Positions 7,379 to 15,985 of a DNA stretch of 64,000 nucleotides are shown in pieces. Location: positions 62,001 through 126,000 of the forward strand of contig NZ_JTDB02000013.1 in NCBI RefSeq assembly GCF_000785435.2. The letters are read 5' to 3'. How positions within the stretch are numbered: the first letter of the stretch is position 1; each line of letters starts with the position of its first letter. Origin of the DNA: Paraburkholderia sacchari (GTDB lineage: Bacteria; Pseudomonadota; Gammaproteobacteria; Burkholderiales; Burkholderiaceae). The notes beneath the pieces were generated by a model. That model did no database searches and had not been told where the DNA came from. It saw nothing but the letters and a program-made list of their open reading frames with translations. The translations under genes and the position numbers were made by a program.

Positions 7379-9045
7379 AACTGGGGCAATCGGTGCGTCC
7401 GGGCGCTGGCCGACTTTGGGTTCCGGCGCGTCGCACGATCCATTGGCTGAGTTGCGTGCTTGCGTTGATGGCGCAGACCGTGCTGCCGGCACAGGGCGCT
7501 GTGCCGCCGCCGCTGCCGGCGTGGAGCCAGGTAGCCGTGCCAGTTGCGCGTTATGATGCGCCGCCGCTGCCACCATCACCACCGCTCCCTGCGGGCGGAA
7601 CGCAGGGGGAGTCCGATGCCCCGCCAGGCTGGGTCGCGAATCCGTTCGTGCCCGAAAACGGCGCGGGCGCTGCTTCGCTACCCGGTGCTGCCGAAGGTGA
7701 AGGCGGCAATGCAGCGGCGCAGCGTGCGGCAGTGCCGGCTACGCCCGAGGCGTCGCCGCCGCTTGAAGGGCCGCCCGTGCCGCTACGTCCACCTGCCCGC
7801 TTGAGCGGCGCGGCATCGGATGATGACGGCTTGCCGCCCAATCGGCCGATCTCACTCAATTTTCAGCGTGCGGAACTCACGGCCGACCTGCACGCGTTTG
7901 CGCAATTCACGAAGCTGAACGTCGTTGCGAGCGAGCGCGTGCGCGGCCAGGTCACGCTGCGGCTCGATCGCGTGCCATGGCGTGCCGCATTCGATCTGCT
8001 GCTCGTGTCGAACGGCCTCGCCATGGAGCGCACGGGCAGCGTGATCTGGGTCGCGCCTGCGGCAGACATGGCGGCGCGCGAGCGCCAGCTATTCGAAGCG
8101 CACGCGCGTGCCGCCGAGCTGGAGCCGCTTGCGAGCCGCGCGTTCGAACTTCAGTACGCGCGCGCCGAGGACCTGCGCCGGCTCCTCACTGGCTCGGGCA
8201 CGCAGCGCGCGCTCTCGAAGCGGGGCGCCGCCGTGGCGGACACGCGCACGAATTTGCTGTTCGTCACGGATTTGCCGGCGCGCCTCGATCAGATCGCGGG
8301 GCTGATCCAGCGCCTCGATGCGCCCGCGCGCCAGGTGCTGATCGAGGCGCGCATCGTCGAAGGGGACGAAGGCCTGTCGCGCGAACTGGGCGTGCGGCTC
8401 GGGCTCTACCCGACCAATCCCGATGGCGTCCCGCGCGGGGTGCATGGTGATGCGGCAGGCGCGGTCTACGACTTGCCGGCCGGGCCGCTCTCCGGTTTCG
8501 AAGCCGCCCAGCTCGGTCTCACGCTGCTGGCCGCGCGCGCGACCCGCCTGCTCGACATCGAGTTGAGCGCGCTGGAAGCCGAAGGGCGCGGGCGAGTGGT
8601 GTCCAGTCCACGCGTCGTGACCGCCGACCGCACCAAGGCCGTCGTCGAGCAGGGTACCGAGTTGCCGTATCAGGCGAAGGTCGGACAGGGCGTCTCGGGC
8701 GTGCAATTTCGCCGCGCCACGCTGAAGCTGGAGGTCGAGCCGCAGATCACGCCCGATGGCCGTGTGATTCTTGATCTCGACGTGGCCAAGGACAGCGTGG
8801 GCGAGCAAACCGCCGCGGGGCCGGCGATTCACACCAAGCACGTACAGACGCGGGTGGAGATCGAGGACGGCGGAACGGTCTCGATTGGGGGCATCGACGC
8901 GACCGATGACCGGGACGATGTGACGCGGGTGCCGGTCCTGGGCAAAATACCGTTTTTGGGCGCGCTTTTTTCGCATCGCGCGCATCGTGACCGACGCAGC
9001 GAACTGGTGGTGTTCATTACGCCGCGCGTGGTCAGTGCAGACTGA
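7375..9045 (+). CDS. pilQ: Type IV pilus outer-membrane secretin PilQ/HofQ
   Basis: A 556-residue secretin forming the outer-membrane channel for the pilus or for competence DNA uptake. In order: export signal (about 1-42), a Pro/Ala/Gly-rich linker (43-155), STN/N0 domain (157-230, from ISLNFQRAELTADLHAFAQF), N1 KH-like domain (about 252-312), and the secretin beta-barrel core (about 375-554). The core carries the typical VSSPRVVTADRTKAVVEQGTE, VPVLGKIPFLGALF and ELVVFITPRVV motifs. It lacks the AMIN domains found in longer PilQ proteins and so resembles HofQ-type short secretins. The ATG overlaps the previous stop by four bases. Confidence 0.93.
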   Translation: MKLGQSVRPGAGRLWVPARRTIHWLSCVLALMAQTVLPAQGAVPPPLPAWSQVAVPVARYDAPPLPPSPPLPAGGTQGESDAPPGWVANPFVPENGAGAASLPGAAEGEGGNAAAQRAAVPATPEASPPLEGPPVPLRPPARLSGAASDDDGLPPNRPISLNFQRAELTADLHAFAQFTKLNVVASERVRGQVTLRLDRVPWRAAFDLLLVSNGLAMERTGSVIWVAPAADMAARERQLFEAHARAAELEPLASRAFELQYARAEDLRRLLTGSGTQRALSKRGAAVADTRTNLLFVTDLPARLDQIAGLIQRLDAPARQVLIEARIVEGDEGLSRELGVRLGLYPTNPDGVPRGVHGDAAGAVYDLPAGPLSGFEAAQLGLTLLAARATRLLDIELSALEAEGRGRVVSSPRVVTADRTKAVVEQGTELPYQAKVGQGVSGVQFRRATLKLEVEPQITPDGRVILDLDVAKDSVGEQTAAGPAIHTKHVQTRVEIEDGGTVSIGGIDATDDRDDVTRVPVLGKIPFLGALFSHRAHRDRRSELVVFITPRVVSAD

Positions 9046-9202
9046 GCGGGCGGCGTGCGCGAAGCGCGTGGTTCGCGCCCCAAATTGAAGCGGCGTCGCG
9101 CAGGCTGGCCGAAAAGGGCCGGACCGCGGGCGCCGCAGGCTCGACAACGCCGCTGCTTTGCCAGTAAGCTGCGGCACCAACCTTTCGTAGGAAACGCTGC
9201 AA

Positions 9203-9751
9203 GTGCGGGACGCAAACGCCAATGTATTTTTCGTAGGGCTCATGGGCGCCGGGAAGACGACCGTGGGCCGGGCGGTCGCGCGTCGGCTTGAGCGTCCGTT
9301 TTTCGACTCCGATCACGAGATCGAGGCGCGCACGGGCGCGCGCATTCCGGTGATCTTCGAGCTGGAAGGCGAAGCAGGCTTTCGCGAGCGTGAGGCGCAC
9401 GTGATCGACGACCTTAGCGCGCGCGAAGGCATCGTGCTGGCGACGGGCGGCGGCGCGGTGCTGCGGCCCGAGAACCGCGCGGCGCTCAAGGAGCGCGGCT
9501 TCGTCGTTTATTTGCGCGCGAATCCGCACGACCTCTGGCTGCGCACGCGCCGCGACAAGAACCGGCCGCTGCTGCAGACCGAAGATCCCAAGGGGCGGCT
9601 CGAAGCGCTCTACGAGCAGCGCGATCCGCTTTATCGCGAGGTCGCCGACTTCGTGATCGAGACCGGCCGCCCGTCCGTGAACGGCCTCGTCAACATGGTG
9701 TTGATGCAGCTCGACATGGCCGGCGTCGCTCGAACCCCGGCGAGCGAGTAG
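9203..9751 (+). CDS. aroK: Shikimate kinase
   Basis: Phosphorylates shikimate to shikimate 3-phosphate in aromatic amino-acid synthesis. A 182-residue NMP-kinase fold with Walker A GLMGAGKTT, the substrate-binding DSDHEIE and GFREREAHV segments, GGG in LATGGGAVLRPENRAALKERG, and the lid RxxxRPLL (DKNRPLL). The start is GTG at 9203; no ATG lies upstream in frame close to the conserved N-terminus. It lies 157 bases downstream of pilQ and 42 bases before aroB, the same order as in many gammaproteobacteria (pilQ-aroK-aroB). Confidence 0.95.
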   Translation: MRDANANVFFVGLMGAGKTTVGRAVARRLERPFFDSDHEIEARTGARIPVIFELEGEAGFREREAHVIDDLSAREGIVLATGGGAVLRPENRAALKERGFVVYLRANPHDLWLRTRRDKNRPLLQTEDPKGRLEALYEQRDPLYREVADFVIETGRPSVNGLVNMVLMQLDMAGVARTPASE

Positions 9752-9793
9752 GGCGTTCCTGCTCGCATCACCCATCCTGAACGAATGCCTCGC

Positions 9794-10876
9794 ATGATTA
9801 CCGTCAACGTCGAACTGGGCGACCGCGCCTACCCCATCCACATCGGCACCGACCTCATCGGCCAGACGGCGCTCTTCGCGCCGCATATCGCCGGCAAGTC
9901 GGTGACCATCGTGACCAATACGGTCGTCGAGCCGCTTTATGGCGACCAGCTGCGCGCCGCGCTCGCGCCGCTCGGCAAGGACGTCCACACGGTCGTGCTG
10001 CCCGATGGCGAGGCGTACAAGAACTGGGAAACGCTCAACCTGATCTTCGACGCGCTGCTCACCGCGCGCGCCGACCGCAAGACCACGCTGATCGCGCTGG
10101 GCGGCGGCGTGACCGGCGACATGACGGGCTTCGCGGCCGCTTGCTACATGCGCGGCGTGCCGTTCATCCAGGTGCCCACGACGCTGCTCTCGCAGGTCGA
10201 TTCGTCGGTGGGCGGCAAGACCGGCATCAACCATCCGCTCGGCAAGAACATGATCGGCGCGTTCTATCAGCCGCAGGCCGTGATCGCCGATATCGGCGCG
10301 CTGCGCACGCTGCCGGCGCGCGAACTGGCAGCGGGCGTGGCTGAGGTCATCAAGACCGGGGCGATCGCGGACGCCGAATTCTTCGAATGGATCGAGGCGA
10401 ACGTCGAGGCGCTCAACCGCTGCGAGCCCGAAGCGCTCGCGCATGCGGTGAAGCGCTCGTGCGAGATCAAGGCGTCGGTGGTGGCCGCCGACGAGCGCGA
10501 AGGCGGCCTGCGTGCGATCCTGAACTTCGGCCACACGTTCGGTCATGCGATTGAAGCGGGCCTCGGCTATGGTGAGTGGCTGCACGGCGAGGCCGTGGGC
10601 TGCGGAATGGTGATGGCGGCCGATCTTTCGGTGCGCCTCGGCATGCTCGACGAAGCGTCGCGCGAGCGGCTCGTGCGTGTGGTGAAGGCGGCGAATCTGC
10701 CCATCGTGGCTCCCGCGCTGGGTGCTGCGCGCTACGTCGATCTCATGCAGGTCGACAAGAAAGCGGAGGGCGGCGCGATCAAGTTCATCCTGCTCGAGCG
10801 CTTCGGGCAGACGCAAATCGGCCGCGCGCCCGACGAAGCCGTGCAGGCGACGCTGGCCGCCGCTGTGAAAGGCTAA
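9794..10876 (+). CDS. aroB: 3-dehydroquinate synthase
   Basis: Second step of the shikimate pathway: NAD- and metal-dependent cyclisation of DAHP to 3-dehydroquinate. The protein (360 residues) shows the NAD-binding GGGVTGDMTGFAAACYMRGV stretch, the substrate motif DSSVGGKTGIN, and the metal-binding histidines in NFGHTFGHAIE and GEWLHGEAV. I start at the second ATG (9794, MITVNVELGDRAYPI), where homologues begin; the ATG at 9785 would add MPR. Neither has a strong ribosome site. It follows aroK closely and is probably co-transcribed. Confidence 0.95.
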   Translation: MITVNVELGDRAYPIHIGTDLIGQTALFAPHIAGKSVTIVTNTVVEPLYGDQLRAALAPLGKDVHTVVLPDGEAYKNWETLNLIFDALLTARADRKTTLIALGGGVTGDMTGFAAACYMRGVPFIQVPTTLLSQVDSSVGGKTGINHPLGKNMIGAFYQPQAVIADIGALRTLPARELAAGVAEVIKTGAIADAEFFEWIEANVEALNRCEPEALAHAVKRSCEIKASVVAADEREGGLRAILNFGHTFGHAIEAGLGYGEWLHGEAVGCGMVMAADLSVRLGMLDEASRERLVRVVKAANLPIVAPALGAARYVDLMQVDKKAEGGAIKFILLERFGQTQIGRAPDEAVQATLAAAVKG

Positions 10877-10964
10877 AAAGGGCTTGAACCTGGCGGCCTG
10901 ACTTTGCGCGGTCCGTGCCCGCGAGGCCGTGGCCGCCCCACATGCGATCCTTGCGGAGGAACCG

Positions 10965-12191
10965 TTGAGCGACACCCGCAGCGACATCAGAGGCGAACGT
11001 CCCGGTGGGCACACAGGCCCGGACCGTGCCCGCGCGCCGGGCGCGGTCGGTGTGCCAGTCGATCTCGAAGCGGGGCTTGCGCCCTACGCGGCCCGTTCCG
11101 CGAAATCGCGCGGACGCCGCTTCGCCGAGCCGCCGCCCTCCGCGCGCAGCGAATTTCAGCGCGACCGCGATCGCATCGTCCATTCCACTGCGTTCCGACG
11201 GCTCGAATACAAAACCCAGGTGTTTGTGAACCACGAGGGCGATCTCTTTCGCACGCGGCTCACGCACAGCCTCGAAGTCGCGCAGATCGCCCGCTCGGTC
11301 GCCCGCAACCTGCGCGTGAACGAGGATCTCGTCGAGGCCATCTCGCTCGCGCACGACCTTGGCCATACGCCGTTCGGCCATGCGGGCCAGGACGCGCTCA
11401 ACGAATGCATGCGCGGGCACGGCGGCTTCGAGCACAACTTGCAGAGCCTTGCCGTCGTCGACGAGCTCGAGGAGCACTACGGCGCGTTCGATGGCCTGAA
11501 TCTATGCTTCGAAACGCGCGAGGGCATCCTCAAGCACTGCTCGCGCGAACATGCACGGCAGCTCGGCGAACTGGGCGAGCGTTTCCTGCTCGGGCGCCAG
11601 CCTTCGCTCGAAGCGCAGATCGCCAACATCGCGGACGAAATCGCCTACAACAATCACGACGTGGACGACGGGCTGCGTTCGGGGCTCCTCACCATCGAGC
11701 AGCTTGCCGAGATCGAACTCTGGCAGATGCACTACGAGGCCGCACGCGCCGAGTACCCGCAAATAGAGGGGCGGCGCCTCGTGCATGAGATCGTGCGGCG
11801 CATCATCAACACGCTGATCGTCGACTTGATCGACGAGACGAGCCGCAATCTCGCGAGGTTCGCACCGCAATCGCTGGACGATGTGCGCGCTGCGCCGCCC
11901 ATTGTCGCGCACAGCGAGCGCGTCGCGGTCCAGGCCGCCGCGCTCAAACGGTTTCTGTACCGCAACCTGTACCGGCATTACCGCGTGATGCGCATGGCGA
12001 ACAAGGCGCAACGCATCGTGAAGGGGCTTTTCGAGGCATTTTCCGACGATCCGCGCCTGCTGCCCCCCGCCTATCAGACGCACGACGAAGCCTCGCAACC
12101 GCGTCAGATCGCGCACTACATCGCGGGCATGACCGACCGTTATGCGCTCAAGGAGTACCGGCGCCTCTTCGTCGTGTCCGACGAGGTTTGA
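10965..12191 (+). CDS. dgt: dGTP triphosphohydrolase-like HD-domain protein
   Basis: A 408-residue HD-superfamily dNTP triphosphohydrolase of the Dgt-like type, expected to cleave dNTPs to nucleoside and tripolyphosphate. Visible family motifs: the PRSEFQRDRDRIVHSTAFRRLEYKTQVF-type entry (here ARSEFQRDRDRIVHS), RLTHSLEVAQIAR (first metal His) and the HD pair in AHDLGHTPFGHAGQ. A later NHDVDDGLR also fits. I choose TTG at 10965, because GGAGGA sits four bases upstream (10955-10960); an upstream GTG at 10929 has no such site. It follows aroB by 88 bases. Substrate preference cannot be read from sequence. Confidence 0.9.
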   Translation: MSDTRSDIRGERPGGHTGPDRARAPGAVGVPVDLEAGLAPYAARSAKSRGRRFAEPPPSARSEFQRDRDRIVHSTAFRRLEYKTQVFVNHEGDLFRTRLTHSLEVAQIARSVARNLRVNEDLVEAISLAHDLGHTPFGHAGQDALNECMRGHGGFEHNLQSLAVVDELEEHYGAFDGLNLCFETREGILKHCSREHARQLGELGERFLLGRQPSLEAQIANIADEIAYNNHDVDDGLRSGLLTIEQLAEIELWQMHYEAARAEYPQIEGRRLVHEIVRRIINTLIVDLIDETSRNLARFAPQSLDDVRAAPPIVAHSERVAVQAAALKRFLYRNLYRHYRVMRMANKAQRIVKGLFEAFSDDPRLLPPAYQTHDEASQPRQIAHYIAGMTDRYALKEYRRLFVVSDEV

Positions 12192-12224
12192 GCGATCCCC
12201 TTTCCTGAATCCGGAGTTCAGACG

Positions 12225-12986
12225 ATGAATAACTGGCCGTATCCGCGCGTTGCCGCGCACCGCGGCGGCGGTACGCTCGCACCCGAGAACACGCTGGCGG
12301 GCCTGTGCGTCGGCGCCGGGTTCGGGCACACGATGGTGGAATTCGACGCCAAGCTTTCGGCCGACAACGTCGCGTTCCTGCTGCACGACGACACCGTCGA
12401 GCGCACCTCGAACGGGCGCGGCGCGGCGGCGCAACTGCGCTATGCGCAGATTGCGGCGTTCGATGCGGGCAGTTGGTGCGATTCGCGCTTCGAAGGCGAG
12501 CACATGCCGACGCTCGCCGAAGTGGCGCAGTGCTGCCGCGAGGAAGGCCTGGTGGCGAATGTGGAGATCAAGCCGTGTCTGGGGAGGGAGGTGGAGACGG
12601 GTCGTGTCGTCGGGGCTGAGACGGCGCGGCTGTGGCGTGCGTCGGGGCCGGATAGAGCCGCAGTGCAGCCGCTGCTTTCCTCATTCTCGCCCGAGGCGCT
12701 CGCGGCGGCGCGCGACGCCGCTCCCGATCTGGCGCGCGGCCTGCTGGTCGAGCGCGTGCCCGACGACTGGCGCGAGCAGACGGCCGCGCTCGGTTGCGTT
12801 TCGCTGCATGCGAGCCACCGGCATCTGGACGAGGGACTGGTCCACCGCATCAAGGAAGCCGGCCTTTTCATCCTCGCCTACACGGTGAACGACCTCGAGC
12901 GCGCGCGACTACTCGTAAGCTGGGGCGTGGACACCATCTGCACCGACCGCATCGATCTGATCGGGCCGCACGCGCTCGACGGATAG
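12225..12986 (+). CDS. ugpQ: Cytoplasmic glycerophosphodiester phosphodiesterase
   Basis: A 253-residue GDPD-family TIM barrel hydrolysing glycerophosphodiesters to glycerol-3-phosphate and an alcohol. Catalytic motifs: HRGGGTLAPENT (catalytic His, with the Glu of PEN), EFDAKLSAD (metal ligands), LHDDTVERT (second catalytic His), EIKP, and the C-terminal YTVNDLERARLLVSWGVDTICTDRID. It has no signal peptide, so it is the cytoplasmic UgpQ type and not GlpQ. An internal stretch around 12570-12640 is locally G-rich with atypical codons but keeps the frame. It sits 33 bases after the dGTPase gene. Confidence 0.92.
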   Translation: MNNWPYPRVAAHRGGGTLAPENTLAGLCVGAGFGHTMVEFDAKLSADNVAFLLHDDTVERTSNGRGAAAQLRYAQIAAFDAGSWCDSRFEGEHMPTLAEVAQCCREEGLVANVEIKPCLGREVETGRVVGAETARLWRASGPDRAAVQPLLSSFSPEALAAARDAAPDLARGLLVERVPDDWREQTAALGCVSLHASHRHLDEGLVHRIKEAGLFILAYTVNDLERARLLVSWGVDTICTDRIDLIGPHALDG

Positions 12987-13092
12987 CACGGCTTCGGGCC
13001 CGCATCGGGGCCTGAATAAGGCCCGGATCAGAATTGCCGGGCCGGCCGCGAGCCCATCGGTGCGGCCTCACGGGCGAGCGGGCGGCGCGGCC

Positions 13093-13470
13093 TCAGCGCA
13101 GGCGCGAAAGCAGCGCGCCTGCGACCAGCGCGACGCCGCCTACGATGGCGAGGGCTTGCCACGGGTTGGCGCGCACGTAGTCGTCGGCCTGGGCCATGGC
13201 TGCGTCGGTGCGCTCGCGCGCGGAGGCGCGCGCAACTTCCAGGCGCTCGCGCGCCGAATCCAGACGCTTGCGAATGTCGGCGCGCAACTCGGCAGCGTCG
13301 GCTTGCGTGCCTTCGCCCAGCGTCGTTTCCAGTTCGGCGAGCAAGTCCCGCAATTCTTCCGTGATATCGGCGGCCGCGTTGCGGCCGCGGCGCGCGATGC
13401 GGCGCGCATGGCGGCCCGTACGCGTCCAGGATTCTCCGATGGCGTCTCGCGTGTTCGGAAATGCGCTCAT
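13093..13470 (-). CDS. DUF883 family protein (ElaB/YqjD-like), ribosome-associated membrane protein
   Basis: A 125-residue protein with a charged amphipathic N-terminal half (about 15-95, coiled-coil-like with ITEELRDLLAELETTLGEG and RADIRKRLDSARERLEVARAS) and one C-terminal transmembrane helix (about 105-122, ALAIVGGVALVAGALLSRLR). The DDYVRANPWQALAI segment is the DUF883 signature. E. coli members (YqjD, ElaB) anchor stationary-phase ribosomes to the inner membrane; that role is inferred here. The start at 13470 is preferred over 13482 because GGAG lies about eight bases upstream. Confidence 0.85.
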   Translation of the reverse strand: MSAFPNTRDAIGESWTRTGRHARRIARRGRNAAADITEELRDLLAELETTLGEGTQADAAELRADIRKRLDSARERLEVARASARERTDAAMAQADDYVRANPWQALAIVGGVALVAGALLSRLR

Positions 13471-13877
13471 GAATGGCTCCATCGTTAAAAAACGGGGTTA
13501 GAGGGCCCGCCGCGCCTGCACCCTAAAAGCGGACGCGGCGGGCGAAAGGATTCAAGTATTGCGCATTTCGGGTGCCCGGTACGCCAGCGTGTACAGCCGG
13601 GATTACACGTAGGCCGCCCGGCCAGGCAAGCCTGGCGAGGCTCCGCGGCCCGCGAGAGGGTGCCGGACAGCAAATCGGGGCGTCTTGTTAGCGACAAATG
13701 ATTACGGGGACAGCACGGCTTTTCCGAGAGGCATAGAATCAGGGAAAGCCAATCGAGACGTAACGGATAGTTGCTGTTGATGTCGGAGGCGTCGCCCTCC
13801 GTCGGTCGCCGGGAGGGCGGGACGGAGAGCAGGGCGGCCGGGGAAGGCCGGGGCGGGTTTCCGGGACGCGCTGGCGC
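13471..13877. other. Intergenic stretch between DUF883 gene and ompW
   Basis: About 400 bases without a believable gene. It contains two perfect inverted repeats, 13505-13543 (10-base arms) and 13621-13636 (7-base arms, 2-base loop), and a G/C-rich run up to the ompW stop. No T-tract follows either stem. I recognise no RNA family. Confidence 0.5.
13505..13543. repeat. Perfect 10-base inverted repeat upstream of the DUF883 gene
   Basis: GCCCGCCGCG (13505-13514) and its exact complement CGCGGCGGGC (13534-13543) are separated by 19 bases. It lies 35 bases upstream of the DUF883 start, in its 5' leader or promoter region. It could be a transcript hairpin or an operator. Confidence 0.55.
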
Positions 13878-14597
13878 TCAGAAGTTGTAGCCGACTTTCA
13901 GGAAGGTGACGAGCGGGTTCAGGTGGATCTTGGCTTCGGAGCGTCGCTGGGTGGCCAACTGGTTGGCGACCGTAGTATCGAACGTGGCAACCACACTGAC
14001 CGGAATGTACGAAAGCGAGAAGCCGGCGAACCAGTGCTTCGTGAAGTTGTAGTTGAAGCCAACATTAAATACGGGTGCCCAGGAACGATCCGTCGAAACA
14101 CTGGTCGGACCCCCAAGTACACCATGCTCGAATGTGGGGTTCGTGATTTTCGCGTCGGTGAACCAGACGTACGTGAAACCGATGCCGGCGTAAGGACGGA
14201 ATTTTGCTTCGGGCGTGTTGAAGTAGTACTTGAGCAAGAGTGCCGGGCTCCACAGGCGCGCTTCGCCAACCTTGCCGAACTGGTTGAAGCTGCCGCTGCC
14301 GTAGAGGTCGAACTTCGGCGGAATGCCCAGCTCAGCTTCGGTTGCGATGTGGTCGGTAATGAAGTAGCCGAGTGAGAGGCCGACGGTGTCGGACGAGCTA
14401 ATGCTGGCGCCCGTGTTCGGAATGGCGAGGTTGACGGGCCGGCCGCCCGCGCTGTCGATTTTGAGCGGGTCGCTGCTGTCCTGCGGCGCGAAGTGGAACC
14501 ATCCGGTTGTAACGTAGAAGGTGTTGGCCGATTGTGCGTAAGCCCCCGACACGCAGGCGAGTGCGGCGGTGGCTGCCAGCGCCTGTTTTAATTTCAT
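13878..14597 (-). CDS. ompW: Outer-membrane beta-barrel protein, OmpW family
   Basis: A 239-residue eight-stranded outer-membrane barrel. A clean signal peptide (MKLKQALAATAALACVSGAYA) is cleaved before QSANTF. Typical OmpW elements follow: the DTVGLSLGYFITDHIATEAELGIPP stretch, the LLLKYYF strand, FRPYAGIGFTYVWF, and a C-terminal Phe in the barrel assembly signal (LKVGYNF). OmpW forms a narrow hydrophobic channel for small molecules. A strong GGAGGAG ribosome site lies eight bases before the ATG. It stands alone, divergent from the transposase-like gene. GC content dips slightly in mid-gene. Confidence 0.93.
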   Translation of the reverse strand: MKLKQALAATAALACVSGAYAQSANTFYVTTGWFHFAPQDSSDPLKIDSAGGRPVNLAIPNTGASISSSDTVGLSLGYFITDHIATEAELGIPPKFDLYGSGSFNQFGKVGEARLWSPALLLKYYFNTPEAKFRPYAGIGFTYVWFTDAKITNPTFEHGVLGGPTSVSTDRSWAPVFNVGFNYNFTKHWFAGFSLSYIPVSVVATFDTTVANQLATQRRSEAKIHLNPLVTFLKVGYNF

Positions 14598-14785
14598 ATA
14601 TGTGCTCCTCCATGAAAGGCCCGCTCATTATGAACACAACGTTTGCAACAAACCATACACGACCGTTAGAGCTTTTTCCCTAAGCGCCGCGAGCGTTCCG
14701 CTCGAGCCGTCATGCCTGCGAAATCGAGCGCTGGCGCGGCCTGGCGGGCATGCGGGTATTCACTAACGTACCAGGAAGATCGAGC

Positions 14786-15817
14786 ATGGCACGGCTTGCA
14801 CGTCTTTATGTTCCCGACCAGCCGCAGCATGTGATTCTGCGCGGACTGGACCAGCAGCCCGCTTTCGTCGACGACCAGGATTACGAACTGTTCATCGACT
14901 GCCTGAAGGCGGCGGCGCGCGATCATCATCTGGCGGTTCACGCGTGGGTCTTGATGCCCGGCGCGGTGCAACTGCTCGTCACGCCCTCTGACGAATCGAG
15001 CCTTCCCAAGGCGATGCAGGCGGTCGGCAGACGCTATGTGGCGCATTTCAACCGTCGTTACGCCCGTCGCGGCACGCTCTGGGAGGGGCGTTATCGCGCC
15101 ACGGTCATCGAGGGCGAGCGTTTCTTCCTGCTCGCGAGCCGCGTGGTCGAGCTTGCGCCGGTGCGCAATCACCTCGTGACGGCGGCGGAAGACTACCGAT
15201 GGTCCAGTTATCGGCACCACATCGGGCTCACTGTCGATAGCCTCATTACCGACCATCCGCTTTACTGGGCGCTCGGCAACACGCCGTTCGAGCGCCAGCG
15301 CGCCTATCGCGAACTCTGCGAGCAGCCGTTCGACGAGCGCGAGACCACGCAGTTGATGCAGGCCACGCTCAAGGGATGGGTGCTCGGCAGCGACACCTAT
15401 CGCGAGTGGGCTTCGCGCACGGCTAACCGGCGCGTCTCGCCGCTGCCGCGCGGGCGGCCGCGCAAGGTGCGCGAGACACCCGCCGCATCGGCGGCGCCCG
15501 GCGCGCCAGGCGCCAGCGCGGTAGGTGCGGCAAGCACTGCTACTGCCGGCGGCAGCGCAGCGGCGCCGAACGCGCCTCAGTCGCATCCCGGCGGGCAATC
15601 CAACCCCAATTACTCGTCGCCTGCTGGCGCGCATCCCGGTACGCATTCGGGAGGCCATGGCGGCACGCATGCGGGGAGTGGTTCCGGCGCAACGCCAGGG
15701 ACAAATACGGGTGGCGCGGGGGGGCATTCGTCAGGTTCGGCGTCGTCCGGTTCGGATACCGGCTCCGGTTCATCGCCAGTTCATCACGAGCACAAGCCCG
15801 GCACCGGAACGCATTAA
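14786..15817 (+). CDS. REP-associated tyrosine transposase (RAYT) relative with lost HUH motif
   Basis: A 343-residue protein whose first ~190 residues align by eye with Y1/RAYT transposases: QHVILRG, VHAWVLMP, RRYVAHFNRRYARRGTLWEGRYRA (putative catalytic Tyr kept) and DYRWSSYRHHIG. The metal-binding motif normally read as NHVHLL is GAVQLL here (codons at 14960-14971), so both catalytic histidines are gone; the usual RGxNRQ is RGLDQQ and ELNPVR is ELAPVR. The C-terminal ~110 residues are Ala, then Gly/Ser/His-rich low complexity. The frame is intact, so it is probably a non-transposing, co-opted descendant. The start at 14786 (MARLARLYV) matches family N-termini. Confidence 0.75.
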   Translation: MARLARLYVPDQPQHVILRGLDQQPAFVDDQDYELFIDCLKAAARDHHLAVHAWVLMPGAVQLLVTPSDESSLPKAMQAVGRRYVAHFNRRYARRGTLWEGRYRATVIEGERFFLLASRVVELAPVRNHLVTAAEDYRWSSYRHHIGLTVDSLITDHPLYWALGNTPFERQRAYRELCEQPFDERETTQLMQATLKGWVLGSDTYREWASRTANRRVSPLPRGRPRKVRETPAASAAPGAPGASAVGAASTATAGGSAAAPNAPQSHPGGQSNPNYSSPAGAHPGTHSGGHGGTHAGSGSGATPGTNTGGAGGHSSGSASSGSDTGSGSSPVHHEHKPGTGTH

Positions 15818-15845
15818 TCCGCTTCCAGATCAACGGGTTACCCAA

Positions 15846-15877
15846 AAAACGGCATCCTCGGGTGCCGTTTTATTTTG
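15846..15877 (+). terminator. Intrinsic terminator after the RAYT-like gene
   Basis: AAAACGGCATCC / GGGTGCCGTTTT form a 10- to 12-base stem with a very short loop, followed by TATTTT. It ends the transposase-like transcript before the gltB promoter region. Confidence 0.85.
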
Positions 15878-15924
15878 CCCACTTTAGATGCGGCCCCAAT
15901 AAAAATAGAAGGCGATGCACCATC

Positions 15925-15985
15925 TTGATAATTAGGGTTCTATCATGCTAATTTATTTGCATGTGCTTGATTCGTCGCGTATATT
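15925..15985 (+). promoter_or_regulatory. AT-rich promoter region of gltB
   Basis: The 307-base gap before gltB has a pronounced AT-rich patch at 15895-15990 in an otherwise GC-rich window. Two sigma-70-like candidates overlap: TTGATA (15925) with TAATTT (15949) at 18 bases, and TTGCAT (15957) with TATATT (15980) at 17 bases. The rest of the gap (15986-16124) would be leader; nothing else recognisable is there. Confidence 0.5.

Noticed and set aside
4946..7582. Minus-strand open frame opposite pilMNO
   Set aside because: Arg/Ala-rich, low-information translation; the plus strand has overlapping start/stop coupling and pilus-protein features.
12560..12660. G-rich patch within ugpQ as a possible G-quadruplex or insertion
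   Set aside because: G-runs are irregular with long loops, and the reading frame and GDPD fold continue through it.
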